From [Clostridium] asparagiforme DSM 15981 (GTDB lineage: Bacteria > Bacillota > Clostridia > Lachnospirales > Lachnospiraceae), in NCBI GenBank assembly GCA_025149125.1, contig CP102272.1, forward strand, positions 2,294,001 through 2,358,000: DNA of 64,000 bases. Direction: 5' to 3'. The notes beneath the pieces are model-generated. The model had not been told where the DNA came from and made no database searches. It saw nothing but the letters and a program-made list of their open reading frames with translations. Position numbers and translations under genes: made by a program. Below are positions 1 through 8,331 of the stretch, one piece after another (within the stretch, counting starts at the first letter, position 1; each line of letters begins with the position of its first letter).

Positions 1-54
1 ACTGTGGTGGAAGTGGCTGCGATCAGCGGCGCCAAGCTGATCGTCAAGGCATAA
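1..54 (+). CDS. NfeD-like protein, C-terminal end (partial)
   Basis: The window opens inside a reading frame that ends TVVEVAAISGAKLIVKA and stops at TAA. Only 17 residues are visible. The alternating short beta pattern with a glycine turn resembles the OB-fold C-terminus of NfeD proteins. NfeD genes commonly sit directly before SPFH/stomatin genes, as here, where an SPFH gene starts 27 bp downstream. The assignment therefore rests largely on context and is tentative. Confidence 0.45.
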   Translation, partial: TVVEVAAISGAKLIVKA

Positions 55-80
55 TGTAAGAGGTATGAAAGGAGAAAAGT

Positions 81-1043
81 ATGTTTTTTGAAGGACTGGG
101 AACATTTTTGGTGGTAATTATCATTCTGGTAATCGTGCTGGCCATCGTCTCATCCTGCGTGCGCATCGTGCCTCAGGCCCGTGCGCTGGTGGTGGAGCGG
201 CTGGGCGGTTATCTGGGGACTTACGGCGTAGGACTCCATATTCTGGTGCCCTTTATCGACCGGGTGGCCAGAAAAGTGGATTTGAGGGAGCAGGTGGAGG
301 ATTTTCCGCCTCAGCCCGTAATCACCAAGGATAACGTCACCATGATGATCGACACGGTGGTATTTTACTATATCACGGACCCCAAGCTGTACGCCTACGG
401 CGTGGAGCGTCCCCTGCAGGCCATCGAGAACCTGACGGCTACCACGCTGCGAAACATCATCGGCGATCTGGAGCTGGATGAGACTCTGACCTCCCGCGAG
501 ACCATCAACGCCAAGATGCAGGAATCCCTGGATATCGCCACGGATCCCTGGGGTATCAAGGTCACCCGCGTTGAGTTAAAGAACATTATGCCTCCGGCCG
601 CCATTCAGGAAGCCATGGAGAAGCAGATGAAGGCGGAGCGGGAACGCCGCGAGTCGATCCTGAGAGCAGAGGGCGAGAAGAAGTCCATGATCCTGGTGGC
701 AGAGGGCCACAAGGAATCCGCGGTTTTAAATGCTCAGGCCGAGAAGGAAGCGGCCATCCTGCGCGCGGAAGCGGAGCGGGAGAAGAAGATCAAGGAGGCG
801 GAAGGCCAGGCGGAAGCGATCCGCACCGTGCAGATGGCTCAGGCAGACGGTATCCGGTTCATCAAGGAAGCAGGAGCCGACAACGCGGTGCTGCAGCTTA
901 AGAGTCTGGAGGCGTTCGCGGCGGCGGCCAACGGCAAAGCCACCAAGATCATTATTCCCTCGGAGATTCAGGGAATCGCCGGTCTGGTGAAGTCCATCGC
1001 CGAGGTGGCCGGGACCGAAAAAGCGGAGATGCCGGAAAAGTAA
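81..1043 (+). CDS. SPFH/Band 7 (stomatin/QmcA-like) membrane protein
   Basis: This is a 320-residue stomatin-type protein. A single N-terminal transmembrane helix spans about residues 8-30. The Band 7 domain follows (about 30-200, with the typical RLGGY and DNVT segments), then a charged Ala/Glu-rich coiled coil (about 185-250) and a short C-terminal hydrophobic segment. Family members oligomerise at the membrane and organise lipid microdomains or regulate membrane proteases; no enzymatic activity is expected. The start follows GAAAGGAG with good spacing. An NfeD-like gene lies immediately upstream, the usual partner in an operon. The family is clear; the specific function is not. Confidence 0.9.
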   Translation: MFFEGLGTFLVVIIILVIVLAIVSSCVRIVPQARALVVERLGGYLGTYGVGLHILVPFIDRVARKVDLREQVEDFPPQPVITKDNVTMMIDTVVFYYITDPKLYAYGVERPLQAIENLTATTLRNIIGDLELDETLTSRETINAKMQESLDIATDPWGIKVTRVELKNIMPPAAIQEAMEKQMKAERERRESILRAEGEKKSMILVAEGHKESAVLNAQAEKEAAILRAEAEREKKIKEAEGQAEAIRTVQMAQADGIRFIKEAGADNAVLQLKSLEAFAAAANGKATKIIIPSEIQGIAGLVKSIAEVAGTEKAEMPEK

Positions 1044-1197
1044 GAACGTTTTGACAGGAGGCCGGCAGCGCCGTTGGTGATGAACGCGCCTCCCAACCAA
1101 TATTATCATGACAGGACAGGGAAAACGTGTTATGAAAGCAGTCGATCAATCCACGAAACAGGGGACAAAGCTGCAGGAACAGGCCGGAGGCGCCGCC

Positions 1198-2562
1198 ATG
1201 GACAACAAGATTGTCAATGGCAGTATCTTCGGCCAGTTGTTGCTTTTTTTCTTTCCCATTTTATTTGGAACTTTCTTCCAGCAACTTTACAATACGGCGG
1301 ACGCCATGGTGGTGGGCCGCTTTGTGGGCAAACAGGCCCTGGCCGCGGTGGGCGGCAGCACCAGCACGCTGATCAACCTGCTGGTTGGTTTTTTTATAGG
1401 CTTATCCAGCGGCGCCACGGTGGTAATTTCCCAGTATTACGGGGCGGGCAAGGCGGATAAGGTGCACTGGGCGGTACATACCTCGGTGGCGTTTTCCGTG
1501 GTCGGCGGATTGGTGATGATGGTGGTGGGCATTGCCTGCGCCCATCCGGCGCTGGTGGCAATGAAAACGCCTGACGACGTGATGGGACACTCCATGATTT
1601 ATCTGCGCATCTATTTCATAGGCACTGTGGCTAACCTGCTCTACAATATGGGAGCGGGCATTTTGCGCGCGGTGGGCGACTCCAAGCGGCCGCTGTATTT
1701 TCTGATCATCAGCTGTTTTATCAACATTGCGCTGGATCTGTTCTTTGTGGCGTATTTAAAGATCGGCGTGGCGGGGGCGGCCCTGGCTACGATCCTTTCC
1801 CAGTGCATCAGCGCGGCCATGGTGATGGTGTGCCTGATGCGGACCAAAGACATTTACCAGCTGGTGTGGAAGGCGGTGCGCATCGACCGCAGGATGCTGC
1901 GCAGGATCGTGCGAATCGGTTTCCCGGCGGGCATGCAGTCCATCATGTACAATGTCTCCAACGTGATCATTCAGACCGGCGTCAACACCCTGGGCACGGA
2001 CAACGTGACGGCCTGGGCCACCTACGGCAAGGTGGACGGTTTGTTCTGGATGATGATCAGCGCTCTGGGAATCTCCGCCACCACCTTTGTGGGCCAGAAT
2101 TACGGCGCGGGCCGTATGGACCGGGTGCGCAAGGGAACCAGCGTCTGTATGGGAATCGGCGTGCTTTTAACCACCATTGTGGGCGTGGTGCTGTACACCG
2201 GCGGCTATCTTTTGGTGGACCTGTTCACCGAGGACGCGGAGGTACGGCGGATCAGTATGGAGCTGGTACGCTTCATGGTTCCCACCTTTATCACCTACAT
2301 CGCCATCGAGGTGCTCTCGGGAACCCTGCGCGGCGTGGGCGACGCCTGGATGCCGCTGGTGATCACGGGAGTGGGAATCTGCGCGGTGCGTGTGCTGTGG
2401 ATTATCGTGGCGCTGCCGGTACGTCCCCACATCCTCACCGCAGCCTTCAGCTACCCGCTGACCTGGACCATCACGTCCCTGGCGTTTGTGGTGTATTACT
2501 ACTGTTTCAGCCGGTTGAAGCGGTTTAACTTGAAGAAATATTTCCGCTTGCCGAGATTTTAA
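1198..2562 (+). CDS. MATE family efflux transporter
   Basis: This is a 454-residue polytopic protein of the MATE (DinF/NorM-like) family, which exports drugs or metabolites using a Na+ or H+ gradient. About twelve hydrophobic segments form two homologous halves. The family pattern FGTFFQQLYNTADAMVVGRF is near the N-terminus and a related FVGQNYGAGR motif opens the second half. The frame is open from an ATG at 1108, but GGAGG at 1186-1190 lies 7 bp before the ATG at 1198, and that start gives the normal family length. The alternative start would add 30 hydrophilic residues. A rho-independent terminator follows. Confidence 0.9.
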   Translation: MDNKIVNGSIFGQLLLFFFPILFGTFFQQLYNTADAMVVGRFVGKQALAAVGGSTSTLINLLVGFFIGLSSGATVVISQYYGAGKADKVHWAVHTSVAFSVVGGLVMMVVGIACAHPALVAMKTPDDVMGHSMIYLRIYFIGTVANLLYNMGAGILRAVGDSKRPLYFLIISCFINIALDLFFVAYLKIGVAGAALATILSQCISAAMVMVCLMRTKDIYQLVWKAVRIDRRMLRRIVRIGFPAGMQSIMYNVSNVIIQTGVNTLGTDNVTAWATYGKVDGLFWMMISALGISATTFVGQNYGAGRMDRVRKGTSVCMGIGVLLTTIVGVVLYTGGYLLVDLFTEDAEVRRISMELVRFMVPTFITYIAIEVLSGTLRGVGDAWMPLVITGVGICAVRVLWIIVALPVRPHILTAAFSYPLTWTITSLAFVVYYYCFSRLKRFNLKKYFRLPRF

Positions 2563-2609
2563 ATTAGGACAGCAAAAAGGATTCCAATCTCATTTACCGG
2601 TAACCGCCG

Positions 2610-2643
2610 GAAGGGGGCGCTGGCACAGGCGCTCCCTTCTTTT
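2610..2643 (+). terminator. Rho-independent terminator after the MATE gene
   Basis: An 11-bp stem (GAAGGGGGCGC with GCGCTCCCTTC, one G-U pair) encloses an 8-nt loop and is followed by TTTT. It ends the MATE transcript before the two-component operon. Confidence 0.85.
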
Positions 2644-2770
2644 AACGATTTTTGTCGAATGTGCGGATGGAGCGGTGGTGGATTTCAGCGGAATCACGTT
2701 TGAACCGAAAATAAAGACTGATAAAAGAAACAAAACATAAGCAGGCGGATCATGCCTGGGAGGAATCGGA

Positions 2771-3457
2771 ATGTTACGGATTTTTTTGGTTGAAGACGAT
2801 GAGGCAATCGCCCGGAATCTGATACGTCTGCTCCGCGCCGAGGGGTTTAGCGTCACGCACGCCCTCACCCGCGGAAAAGCCCACGAGACCCTTGCCGGGG
2901 ACCGGTTTGACCTGGCGCTGGTGGATATCTCGCTGCTGGATGGAAACGGTTTTGCGGTCTGCACGGAGATTAAGGAAAACGGAGATATTCCCGTCATTTT
3001 TCTGACAGCTTCCGACGATGAGGCCAGCGTGGTGACGGGGTTTCATATGGGGGCGGACGATTACGTCACCAAGCCCTTCCGCCCCCGGGAGCTGGTTGCA
3101 CGGATCAGGGCGGCTCTGCGGAAAAGCGGGCGCTCCGGCGCGGTCTTTAAAATAAGTGGGCTTTCCGTGGACACGGCCAGCGGCGTTGTGAAGAAGAACG
3201 GCGGCGACGTCTTTCTCTCCGCGCTGGAATACCGGCTCTTGCTGGTATTTGTCAACAACCCCAAAATGATCCTGACCAGAGGCAGGCTGCTGGACGAACT
3301 GTGGGACGCGGCGGGGGAGTATGTCAACGACAACACGCTGACCGTGTACATCAAACGCCTGCGGGAGAAGATTGAGGAGGACCCGGCCAATCCGCAGATC
3401 ATTCTGACCGTTCGCGGAACCGGGTACCGGTTGGGAGGCGCGTATGCTTCGGAATAG
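2771..3457 (+). CDS. OmpR/PhoB-family response regulator
   Basis: This is a 228-residue DNA-binding response regulator. The receiver domain occupies residues 1-115, with acidic residues in LVEDDE, the phospho-acceptor Asp52 in LVDISLLDG and the conserved Lys in YVTKPF. A winged-helix OmpR-type effector domain follows (about 125-225, with the VRGTGYRL wing). It is paired with the overlapping histidine kinase gene and precedes a BceAB-like ABC transporter. This arrangement is typical of modules that sense antimicrobial peptides or cell-envelope stress. Phased GTCAC half sites before the ABC gene are a probable binding site. Because the kinase gene is frameshifted, activation may be lost or depend on another kinase. 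Confidence 0.92.
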   Translation: MLRIFLVEDDEAIARNLIRLLRAEGFSVTHALTRGKAHETLAGDRFDLALVDISLLDGNGFAVCTEIKENGDIPVIFLTASDDEASVVTGFHMGADDYVTKPFRPRELVARIRAALRKSGRSGAVFKISGLSVDTASGVVKKNGGDVFLSALEYRLLLVFVNNPKMILTRGRLLDELWDAAGEYVNDNTLTVYIKRLREKIEEDPANPQIILTVRGTGYRLGGAYASE

Positions 3458-4447
3458 GGAGTTTCGCAGGTTTGCCGTTCTCTTTGCCCTGATGAGCGCG
3501 GCCGCGGTTACTGCTGGATTGGCCGTCAGTCCGGCTGCTGCAGTCCGGCTGCTGCAGTCCTGGCTGCCGCCATCGCCGTTGCCTTTGGCGCGGCGTTTTT
3601 TGTGTTCACCAGAAACCGGTACAAGCGCATCGCCCGGCTTTCCGGTCAGATCGACCTGGTGCTCCACAATGCGGATCACCTGTATTTCGAGGAAGCGGAG
3701 GAGGGCGAGCTGTCCATTCTGAGTAGTGAGATTTCGAAGATGACGCTGCGCATCCGGGAGCAAAACCAGGCGTTGAGGCGGGAAAAGTCCAATCTGGCCG
3801 GTTCCCTGGCCGACATCGCCCACCAGCTGCGCACCCCGCTCACATCCGCGGGCCTGATCCTGCCGCTGCTGGCGGACAACCCGGAGGAGGGCGAGCGCAA
3901 GGCCCTGGCGCGGGAAGCGCAGGAGCTGCTCGTGCGGATGGACTGGCTGCTCACCTCCCTGTTGAAGATATCCCGGCTGGACGCAGGAATTGTGGAGTTT
4001 CAGCGCCGGCGGATTGCGGTGGACGAACTCATCCGGGCCGCTCTGCGCCCGCTTCTGATCCCAATGGAGCTGCACGGAATCCGGCTGCAGGTCAAGGTGC
4101 CGGAGGGGGTGGAGCTTTGGGGCGATTTCGGATGGCTTTCGGAGGCGGTGGAAAACATCCTCAAAAATTGTCTGGAGAGCGCCGGGGATAACGGCCGGAT
4201 TGAGATTGCCTGTGCGGACAATCCGCTGTTTACCGAGCTAACCATCCGCGACAGCGGCGCGGGCTTTGAGCCGGAGGACCTGCCCAGGCTGTTCGACCGT
4301 TTTTACCGGGGGAAAACCGCAGGCGCATCGGGGTACGGGATTGGACTGGCGCTCTGCCGGATGATTATCGCGGGCCAGGGCGGGTCCGTCACCGCCGGGA
4401 ATCACCCCAAGGGCGGCGCGGTATTCTCCATCCGCTTCCCAAAGTGA
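3444..4447 (+). pseudogene. Sensor histidine kinase, frameshifted by a 14-bp tandem duplication
   Basis: The kinase starts at ATG 3444, overlapping the regulator by 14 bp, and reads through a first membrane helix. At 3541-3554 it runs into a second copy of the 14-bp unit CAGTCCGGCTGCTG and leaves frame, stopping at 3722. The rest lies in another frame: the remaining membrane helix, a HisKA box (DIAHQLRTPLTS), and HATPase motifs (ENILKNCLES, DSGAGF, GYGIGLALCRMI). Removing one copy restores a continuous 329-residue kinase with an uninterrupted second helix (AAAVLAAAIAVAFGAAFFVF). That length matches the small two-helix kinases that accompany BceAB-type transporters. As written the gene is broken. 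It could be a reversible phase switch, a recent mutation or an assembly error. Confidence 0.85.
3527..3560 (+). repeat. 14-bp tandem duplication inside the histidine kinase gene
   Basis: CAGTCCGGCTGCTG occurs at 3527-3540 and again at 3541-3554, followed by a partial third copy, CAGTCC (3555-3560). Because 14 is not a multiple of three, the copy number sets the reading frame of the kinase. Confidence 0.95.
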
Positions 4448-4497
4448 CGGATCTGTCACCTGAAAGTCACGAAACTGTAAGCCAAGGGTTCTATTAT
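4444..4497 (+). promoter_or_regulatory. Promoter with four 11-bp-phased response-regulator half sites
   Basis: Half sites GTGAC (4444), GTCAC (4455), GTCAC (4466) and GTAAG (4477) follow one another at exactly 11-bp intervals, one helical turn, which is typical of OmpR-family binding as direct repeats. A -10 hexamer TATTAT lies at 4492-4497 with no good -35, as expected for an activator-dependent promoter. The site lies between the kinase stop and the ABC transporter start, so the response regulator encoded upstream is the likely ligand. This assignment is inferred. Confidence 0.6.
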
Positions 4498-4535
4498 ATG
4501 AGTAGATGTTATTAGGAAAGAAGGGAGCTCACATA

Positions 4536-5219
4536 ATGGAGTTTTTAAAGGTTGAAAACCTGTGCAAGGTCTACGGCAAAGGCGAAAGCCGTGTTACCGC
4601 CCTTGACCATGTCTCGCTTACCATCGAAAAGGGGGAGTTCACCGCAATCATCGGCGCCTCCGGCTCCGGCAAGTCCACGCTTTTGCACATCATCGGCGGG
4701 GTGGACGTGCCCACAAGCGGGGCGGTATATCTGGATGGGCAGGACGTGTACGCTCAGAACAATGAAACGCTGGCCATTTTCCGCAGGCGTCAGGTGGGGC
4801 TGATCTACCAGTTTCACAATCTGATCCCCACCCTGAATGTGGTGGAGAATATTACCCTGCCCATTCTGATGGACCGGCGGGAGGTCAACCAGGAGCGGCT
4901 GGATGAGCTTTTGGAGCTGCTGGGGCTTTCGGACCGGAAAAACCATCTGCCGAACCAGCTTTCAGGGGGACAGCAGCAGCGCGTTTCTATCGGGCGCGCT
5001 CTGATGAACGCCCCGGCCGTCATGCTGGCGGACGAGCCGACGGGCAGTCTGGACAGCCGGAACGGCCAGGAGATTGTCCGGCTGCTGAAATTGAGCAATA
5101 TCAAATACGGGCAGACTCTGATTCTGGTCACCCACGACGAGAATATCGCCCTGCAGGCGGACCGGATCATCGGCATATCGGACGGCAGAGTGGTGCGGGA
5201 TGAGCGGGTGAGGCCATGA
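4536..5219 (+). CDS. ABC transporter ATP-binding protein (BceA/MacB/LolD type)
   Basis: This is a 227-residue ATPase of the MacB/LolD/BceA group. It carries Walker A GASGSGKST, a Q-loop in YQFHNLIPTL, the signature LSGGQQQR, Walker B with LADEPTGSLD, and the H-loop VTHD. It energises the FtsX-like permease encoded next, overlapping by ATGA at 5216-5219. The pair probably exports, or detaches from lipid II, antimicrobial peptides, or acts as a flux sensor for the adjacent two-component system. GGGAG upstream of the ATG at 4536 supports this start over an in-frame ATG at 4506. Confidence 0.93.
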   Translation: MEFLKVENLCKVYGKGESRVTALDHVSLTIEKGEFTAIIGASGSGKSTLLHIIGGVDVPTSGAVYLDGQDVYAQNNETLAIFRRRQVGLIYQFHNLIPTLNVVENITLPILMDRREVNQERLDELLELLGLSDRKNHLPNQLSGGQQQRVSIGRALMNAPAVMLADEPTGSLDSRNGQEIVRLLKLSNIKYGQTLILVTHDENIALQADRIIGISDGRVVRDERVRP

Positions 5220-7822
5220 ATATTTTCAATAAAGTCACCCTGCAAAGTATGAAAAAGAGCCGCACGCGGACCATTGTGACCGTGATCGGCGTCGCTCTGT
5301 CCGCCGCTATGATCACGGCGGTGTCCACTTTTGCCGTCTCGCTGCAGAACTACATGGTGAACGGCGCAATTCAAAAATACGGCGGTTGGCATGTGGAGTT
5401 TTTGGATGTCCCACCCTCCTTTGTCCGGGAGCAGGCCGCAGACAGCCGGGTTGCGGATACCGCCGCCTTTGAGGAGATCGGTTACGCGGTGCTGGAAGGA
5501 GGAAAAAATCCGGATAAGCCCTATCTGTTCCTTGCGGGCTTCAGCCCGGATACCTACGCCTCCCTTCCCGTGAATCTGATTTCCGGGAGGCTGCCGGAAA
5601 ACAGCGGGGAAATTCTGATTCCGGCCCATGTGGCGGCAAACGGCGGCGTGGGGTACCAGGTGGGCGACCGGCTGACCCTTCAGGTGGGAAGCCGCAGAAA
5701 GGGCGGCGCGGTGCTGGGCCAGCACGACCCCTACAGCCCGGAGGAGACACTGGCGGGGGTGGAACCGGCGGGCAGGGATACGCTGGCGCTTGGGGCGGAG
5801 AAAACCTACAAGGTTGTGGGAATCTGTGAGCGGCCCGCGTTCGAGGAGGCCACAGCGCCCGGGTATACCGTTATCACCCGGTGGGACGGGACGGATACGG
5901 GGGATAACCTCAGCGTGTTTGTCACGCTGAAGCAACCGCGGCAGGTCCGCTCTTACGCGGAGGGCGTGCCCGGAAGTTACGCCCGGGTCTTTAACGACGA
6001 TGTGCTGCGGTTTATGGGCCTTTCCGACGATGCGATCTTCAACGGGCTTTTGTACTCCGTGGTAGGAATCCTGGTAGCCCTGATCATGGCGGGGTCCATT
6101 TTCCTGATCTACAATTCGTTCACCATCTCGCTGAACGACCGGGTACGCCAGTTTGGAATTCTGCTGTCCGTGGGAGCCACCCGAAAGCAGCTGCAGAATT
6201 CCGTGCTGTTTGAGGGTCTCTGTATCGGCGCGCTGGGCATCCCCATCGGGATTCTTGTGGGAATTCCCGGCATCAAGCTGGTGCTCTCGCTGGTGTCGGC
6301 TAATTTTGGAAACATTATGTACGACACCGTACCCTTAACCCTGAAGGTCTCCGTCCCCGTCCTTGCGGCGGCCGCGGCGGTCAGCATGGCGACGATCCTG
6401 ATTTCCGCCTATATCCCGGCCAGGAAGGCGGCCGGCGCTCCTGTGATGGAGTGCATCCGCCAGACGGGCGAGGTCAGGCTGAGCGCCGGGATGGTGAAAA
6501 CCTCAAAGCTGGCGGCGCGTATTCTGGGATTGGAGGGGACGCTTGCGCTGAAAAACTTCAAGCGGAACAGACGGCGCTACCGCAGCATCGTGTTGTCCCT
6601 CACCCTGAGCGTGGTGCTGCTGGTGACGGCCAGCACCTTCAGCTCCCATCTGAAACGGGCGGCCGAGGGGGCCGTGGTGGACAGCGATTACGATATCTGT
6701 TTCTGCGCCCGGGACATGGACGAGGGAGAGCTGTTCGCACTCTACGACAAGCTTCGGACCGCGGACGGAGTATATGAAAGCTCCTATCAGGCGGTGGCAG
6801 CTTATACGGCGGCCGTGAACACGGAAGATTTCTCAGAGGGATACCGGGAATCCGCCGGTTACGGGCCCGGAGGCGAAGTCGTGGAGCTGCCTATGGACGT
6901 CCAGTTCATTGAGGACAAACTATATTGGGATTTTATCGAAAGCCTGGGACTACCCCGGGAGAAATTTACCGGGCCAGACGCTCCACTGCTCGCTGTGGCT
7001 AAGGCCAAAAAGGCGGATGAAGGGGAGACGGGGAAGAGCAGTCTGATCAATATGTTTGCGAAACCGGGCATAAGCCTGAGCCTGAAACCGGTGATGGACG
7101 GCGGGGCGGAGACAAGGGCCGGGCTGGGGCGGAACGTGGTCCTGACCTTTGTGGACACTATCCCCCTTGACACGCTTCCCAAGCCGCCGTCCGAGGTGAC
7201 GCCGTACGTGTTCCTGGCGGTGGCGCCCTATGGGTTGAAAGCGGATTTTGTCAGCTCTGGGACGCGGACGGACCTGGGTTTGACCTTCCGGTCTGAAAAT
7301 CCGTCGCAATCCACGGCTGAGATGGAGACCATGATCCGGGGCACGGGAACCGCCTGCGGTTACACCCTTTACAATATGCAGAAAATGCTTGAGCAAAACC
7401 GCAACATCACCTTTGTGGTGGACGTGTTCACCTATGTGTTTGTGGCGATGATCTCGCTGATCGCCGTCGCCAATGTGTTCAATACCATTTCCACCAATAT
7501 CAGACTGCGCAGGCGGGAGCTGGCCATGCTCCGCTCCATTGGGATGTCCGACCGGGATTTCCGGAAAATGATGAGTTTCGAGTGCATATTATACGGCGCG
7601 CGGACGCTGTTTCTGGGGCTTCCCATGGCGGGAGTCCTCTCCTGGCTGATCTACAGGTGGATGGTTTGGGGAGGCGCTGAGATCGATTTTATGTTCCCGT
7701 GGGACAGTATGGGAATCAGCGTGCTCGGCGTATTCCTGGCGGTGTTCGTCACAATGCTCTACGCGGTGGGCCGGATCCGCAAGGAGAATATTATCGACGC
7801 GCTGCGGGATGATATGACCTGA
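5216..7822 (+). CDS. ABC transporter permease with two FtsX-like domains
   Basis: This is an 868-residue permease. An N-terminal helix (about 20-45) precedes a large extracytoplasmic domain. A first FtsX-like three-helix set lies at about 280-410, with RVRQFGILLSVGATRKQL. A second long extracytoplasmic segment follows, then a second FtsX set at about 730-860, with RRRELAMLRSIGMS. The duplicated architecture fits permeases of antimicrobial-peptide or lipid-targeting exporters (BceB/YknZ-like). It is translationally coupled to the ATPase. The family is clear; the substrate cannot be read from sequence. Confidence 0.9.
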   Translation: MNIFNKVTLQSMKKSRTRTIVTVIGVALSAAMITAVSTFAVSLQNYMVNGAIQKYGGWHVEFLDVPPSFVREQAADSRVADTAAFEEIGYAVLEGGKNPDKPYLFLAGFSPDTYASLPVNLISGRLPENSGEILIPAHVAANGGVGYQVGDRLTLQVGSRRKGGAVLGQHDPYSPEETLAGVEPAGRDTLALGAEKTYKVVGICERPAFEEATAPGYTVITRWDGTDTGDNLSVFVTLKQPRQVRSYAEGVPGSYARVFNDDVLRFMGLSDDAIFNGLLYSVVGILVALIMAGSIFLIYNSFTISLNDRVRQFGILLSVGATRKQLQNSVLFEGLCIGALGIPIGILVGIPGIKLVLSLVSANFGNIMYDTVPLTLKVSVPVLAAAAAVSMATILISAYIPARKAAGAPVMECIRQTGEVRLSAGMVKTSKLAARILGLEGTLALKNFKRNRRRYRSIVLSLTLSVVLLVTASTFSSHLKRAAEGAVVDSDYDICFCARDMDEGELFALYDKLRTADGVYESSYQAVAAYTAAVNTEDFSEGYRESAGYGPGGEVVELPMDVQFIEDKLYWDFIESLGLPREKFTGPDAPLLAVAKAKKADEGETGKSSLINMFAKPGISLSLKPVMDGGAETRAGLGRNVVLTFVDTIPLDTLPKPPSEVTPYVFLAVAPYGLKADFVSSGTRTDLGLTFRSENPSQSTAEMETMIRGTGTACGYTLYNMQKMLEQNRNITFVVDVFTYVFVAMISLIAVANVFNTISTNIRLRRRELAMLRSIGMSDRDFRKMMSFECILYGARTLFLGLPMAGVLSWLIYRWMVWGGAEIDFMFPWDSMGISVLGVFLAVFVTMLYAVGRIRKENIIDALRDDMT

Positions 7823-7934
7823 TTGACGGGATGGCGGCGGCACGGCACTTTAAAAATTTTAAAATATTGTGAATAGTATCCTGCGCTCCGGGGAATACTC
7901 CAGGCAGAAAACAATTAAGGCAGGAGGAATATTC

Positions 7935-8129
7935 ATGATTGTACAGGATGTTGTATTCAATTCGGTGGAGGACGCCCAGCGTTTTGTCAGCCAGGCGGAG
8001 CGCTGGCCCTCCGACGTGGACGTGTCCCTGGGCAGCTGTATGGTGGACGGGAAATCGCTGCTGGGCGTGCTGAGCCTGGGAATCCACAAAAAATTGCATG
8101 TGACGATTCATGAGAAACCGGAGAATTAG
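7935..8129 (+). CDS. Small HPr-like protein lacking the phospho-histidine
   Basis: A 64-residue protein resembles HPr of the phosphotransferase system over its central part: GSCMVDGKSLLGVLSLGI corresponds to the Ser46 region and following helix. The N-terminal segment carries SVEDAQRFVSQA instead of the HPr active site GLHARPA, so the phosphorylatable His15 is absent. Such proteins are frequent in Lachnospiraceae and may have a regulatory role. CAGGAGG precedes the ATG at 7935, preferred over an in-frame codon 66 bp upstream. A terminator follows closely, so it appears monocistronic. Confidence 0.75.
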   Translation: MIVQDVVFNSVEDAQRFVSQAERWPSDVDVSLGSCMVDGKSLLGVLSLGIHKKLHVTIHEKPEN

Positions 8130-8151
8130 AATAAAAAGTAGATTGAGGAAG

Positions 8152-8188
8152 GCAGTATCGGATTCAGAGGAATTCCGGTACTGCTTTT
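8152..8188 (+). terminator. Rho-independent terminator after the HPr-like gene
   Basis: A stem of GCAGTATCGG paired with CCGGTACTGC (one G-U) is extended by the internal ATTC/GAAT and is followed by TTTTT. It separates the HPr-like gene from the NACHT cassette. Confidence 0.85.
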
Positions 8189-8255
8189 TCGTATGTGCTC
8201 TTATCAAGTTGCACAGTATGCATGCGAAATATTCGTCGAATTGCCCCCTGCCCTT

Positions 8256-8287
8256 TTGTAGATTTATGTAAATTCCTGGCGTATAAT
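8256..8287 (+). promoter_or_regulatory. Possible promoter of the NACHT cassette
   Basis: A consensus -10 TATAAT lies at 8282-8287, 45 bp before the first NACHT gene. The best -35-like sequence is TTGTAG at 8256-8261 with a 20-bp spacer, longer than usual, so only the -10 is convincing. Confidence 0.4.
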
Positions 8288-8331
8288 AATAGAAACAGGG
8301 ATCGTGATTGCCGGGGAGGGAGGTGCGCGGT

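Noticed and set aside
2774-4075. 433-residue open frame on the minus strand opposite the two-component genes
   Set aside because: It has no domain or ribosome binding site and lies opposite clearly real response-regulator and kinase sequence; GC-rich DNA often leaves such frames open.
3602-4447. Separate soluble histidine kinase starting at GTG 3602
   Set aside because: There is no ribosome binding site before the GTG, and it would begin inside what is a membrane helix in the restored frame; the tandem duplication explains the split better.
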